A stretch of 64,000 bases of DNA from Glandiceps talaboti (lineage: Eukaryota; Hemichordata; Enteropneusta; Spengelidae), in the NCBI RefSeq assembly GCF_964340395.1, contig NC_135563.1, positions 11,439,651-11,503,650 of the forward strand, written 5' to 3'. This document shows, one piece after another, positions 63,801-64,000 of the stretch. Position 1 is the first letter of the stretch. Each line of letters starts with the position of its first letter. Position numbers and translations under genes: made by a program. The notes beneath the pieces were generated by a model. It was not told where the DNA came from. It made no database searches and worked only from the letters and a program-made list of their open reading frames with translations.

Positions 63801-64000
63801 ACACAGAATTTGCCCTTTCTTCAAATTCTTTGCAGAAAGGTTGAATGTGTATAATTCTAGTTGAAATTTGTCGCAAACAGATGATCTACAATCAGATATG
63901 CAGGAAAACAGTTTGATGCCACATTTGCAATTCTGATCAGAATTCATCTTATCAACTCCATGCTAAGATCCATTTACATTCTATTACTATATTAATTGAA

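Overview
This is animal nuclear DNA. It is AT-rich by eye, has GT-AG introns, has no operon structure, and is dense in microsatellites, minisatellites, tRNA-derived SINEs and small inverted-repeat elements. I read it as an invertebrate, perhaps a marine lophotrochozoan or invertebrate deuterostome, but the sequence alone does not settle the phylum.

Two genes can be supported well. From 752 to 23724 on the + strand lies nearly all of a CYFIP gene (Sra-1/PIR121, a subunit of the WAVE regulatory complex). I could place 25 consecutive coding exons. Their phases all match, their total length is 3624 nt (1207 codons plus TGA), and they align by eye along the length of the family. Only the first exon(s), about 69 residues in vertebrate relatives, lie upstream of the window. 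From 55335 down to 54184 on the - strand lies an intronless gene for a 383-residue biogenic-amine-type GPCR. Its ligand-binding aspartate and TM5 serines are intact, but the DRY motif reads DKY.

The most unusual feature is in the CYFIP introns. Two minisatellites are tandem copies of the gene's own exon-intron borders. A 39-bp array (8243-9330) repeats the end of exon 8 with its 5' splice site. A 46-bp array (about 16006-16423) repeats the 3' splice site and first codons of exon 17. Several other introns also have simple or minisatellite repeats running up to a splice site.

Layout: 1-751 has no gene called. 752-23724 is CYFIP with repeat-filled introns. 23725-30200 is the downstream flank, with a 100-bp near-perfect palindrome, further inverted-repeat elements and one exon-like open frame ending at 28566. 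30200-54180 is a gene-poor, AT-rich stretch with trinucleotide arrays, a degenerate satellite (51.0-52.55 kb) with a nested SINE, and dispersed repeats. 54184-55335 is the GPCR. 55336-64000 is again gene-poor, with (AAC)n, long (TA)n and a degenerate tandem repeat. At least three dispersed non-coding repeat families recur in the window: a tRNA-derived SINE, an octamer-rich element and a hairpin-ended element.
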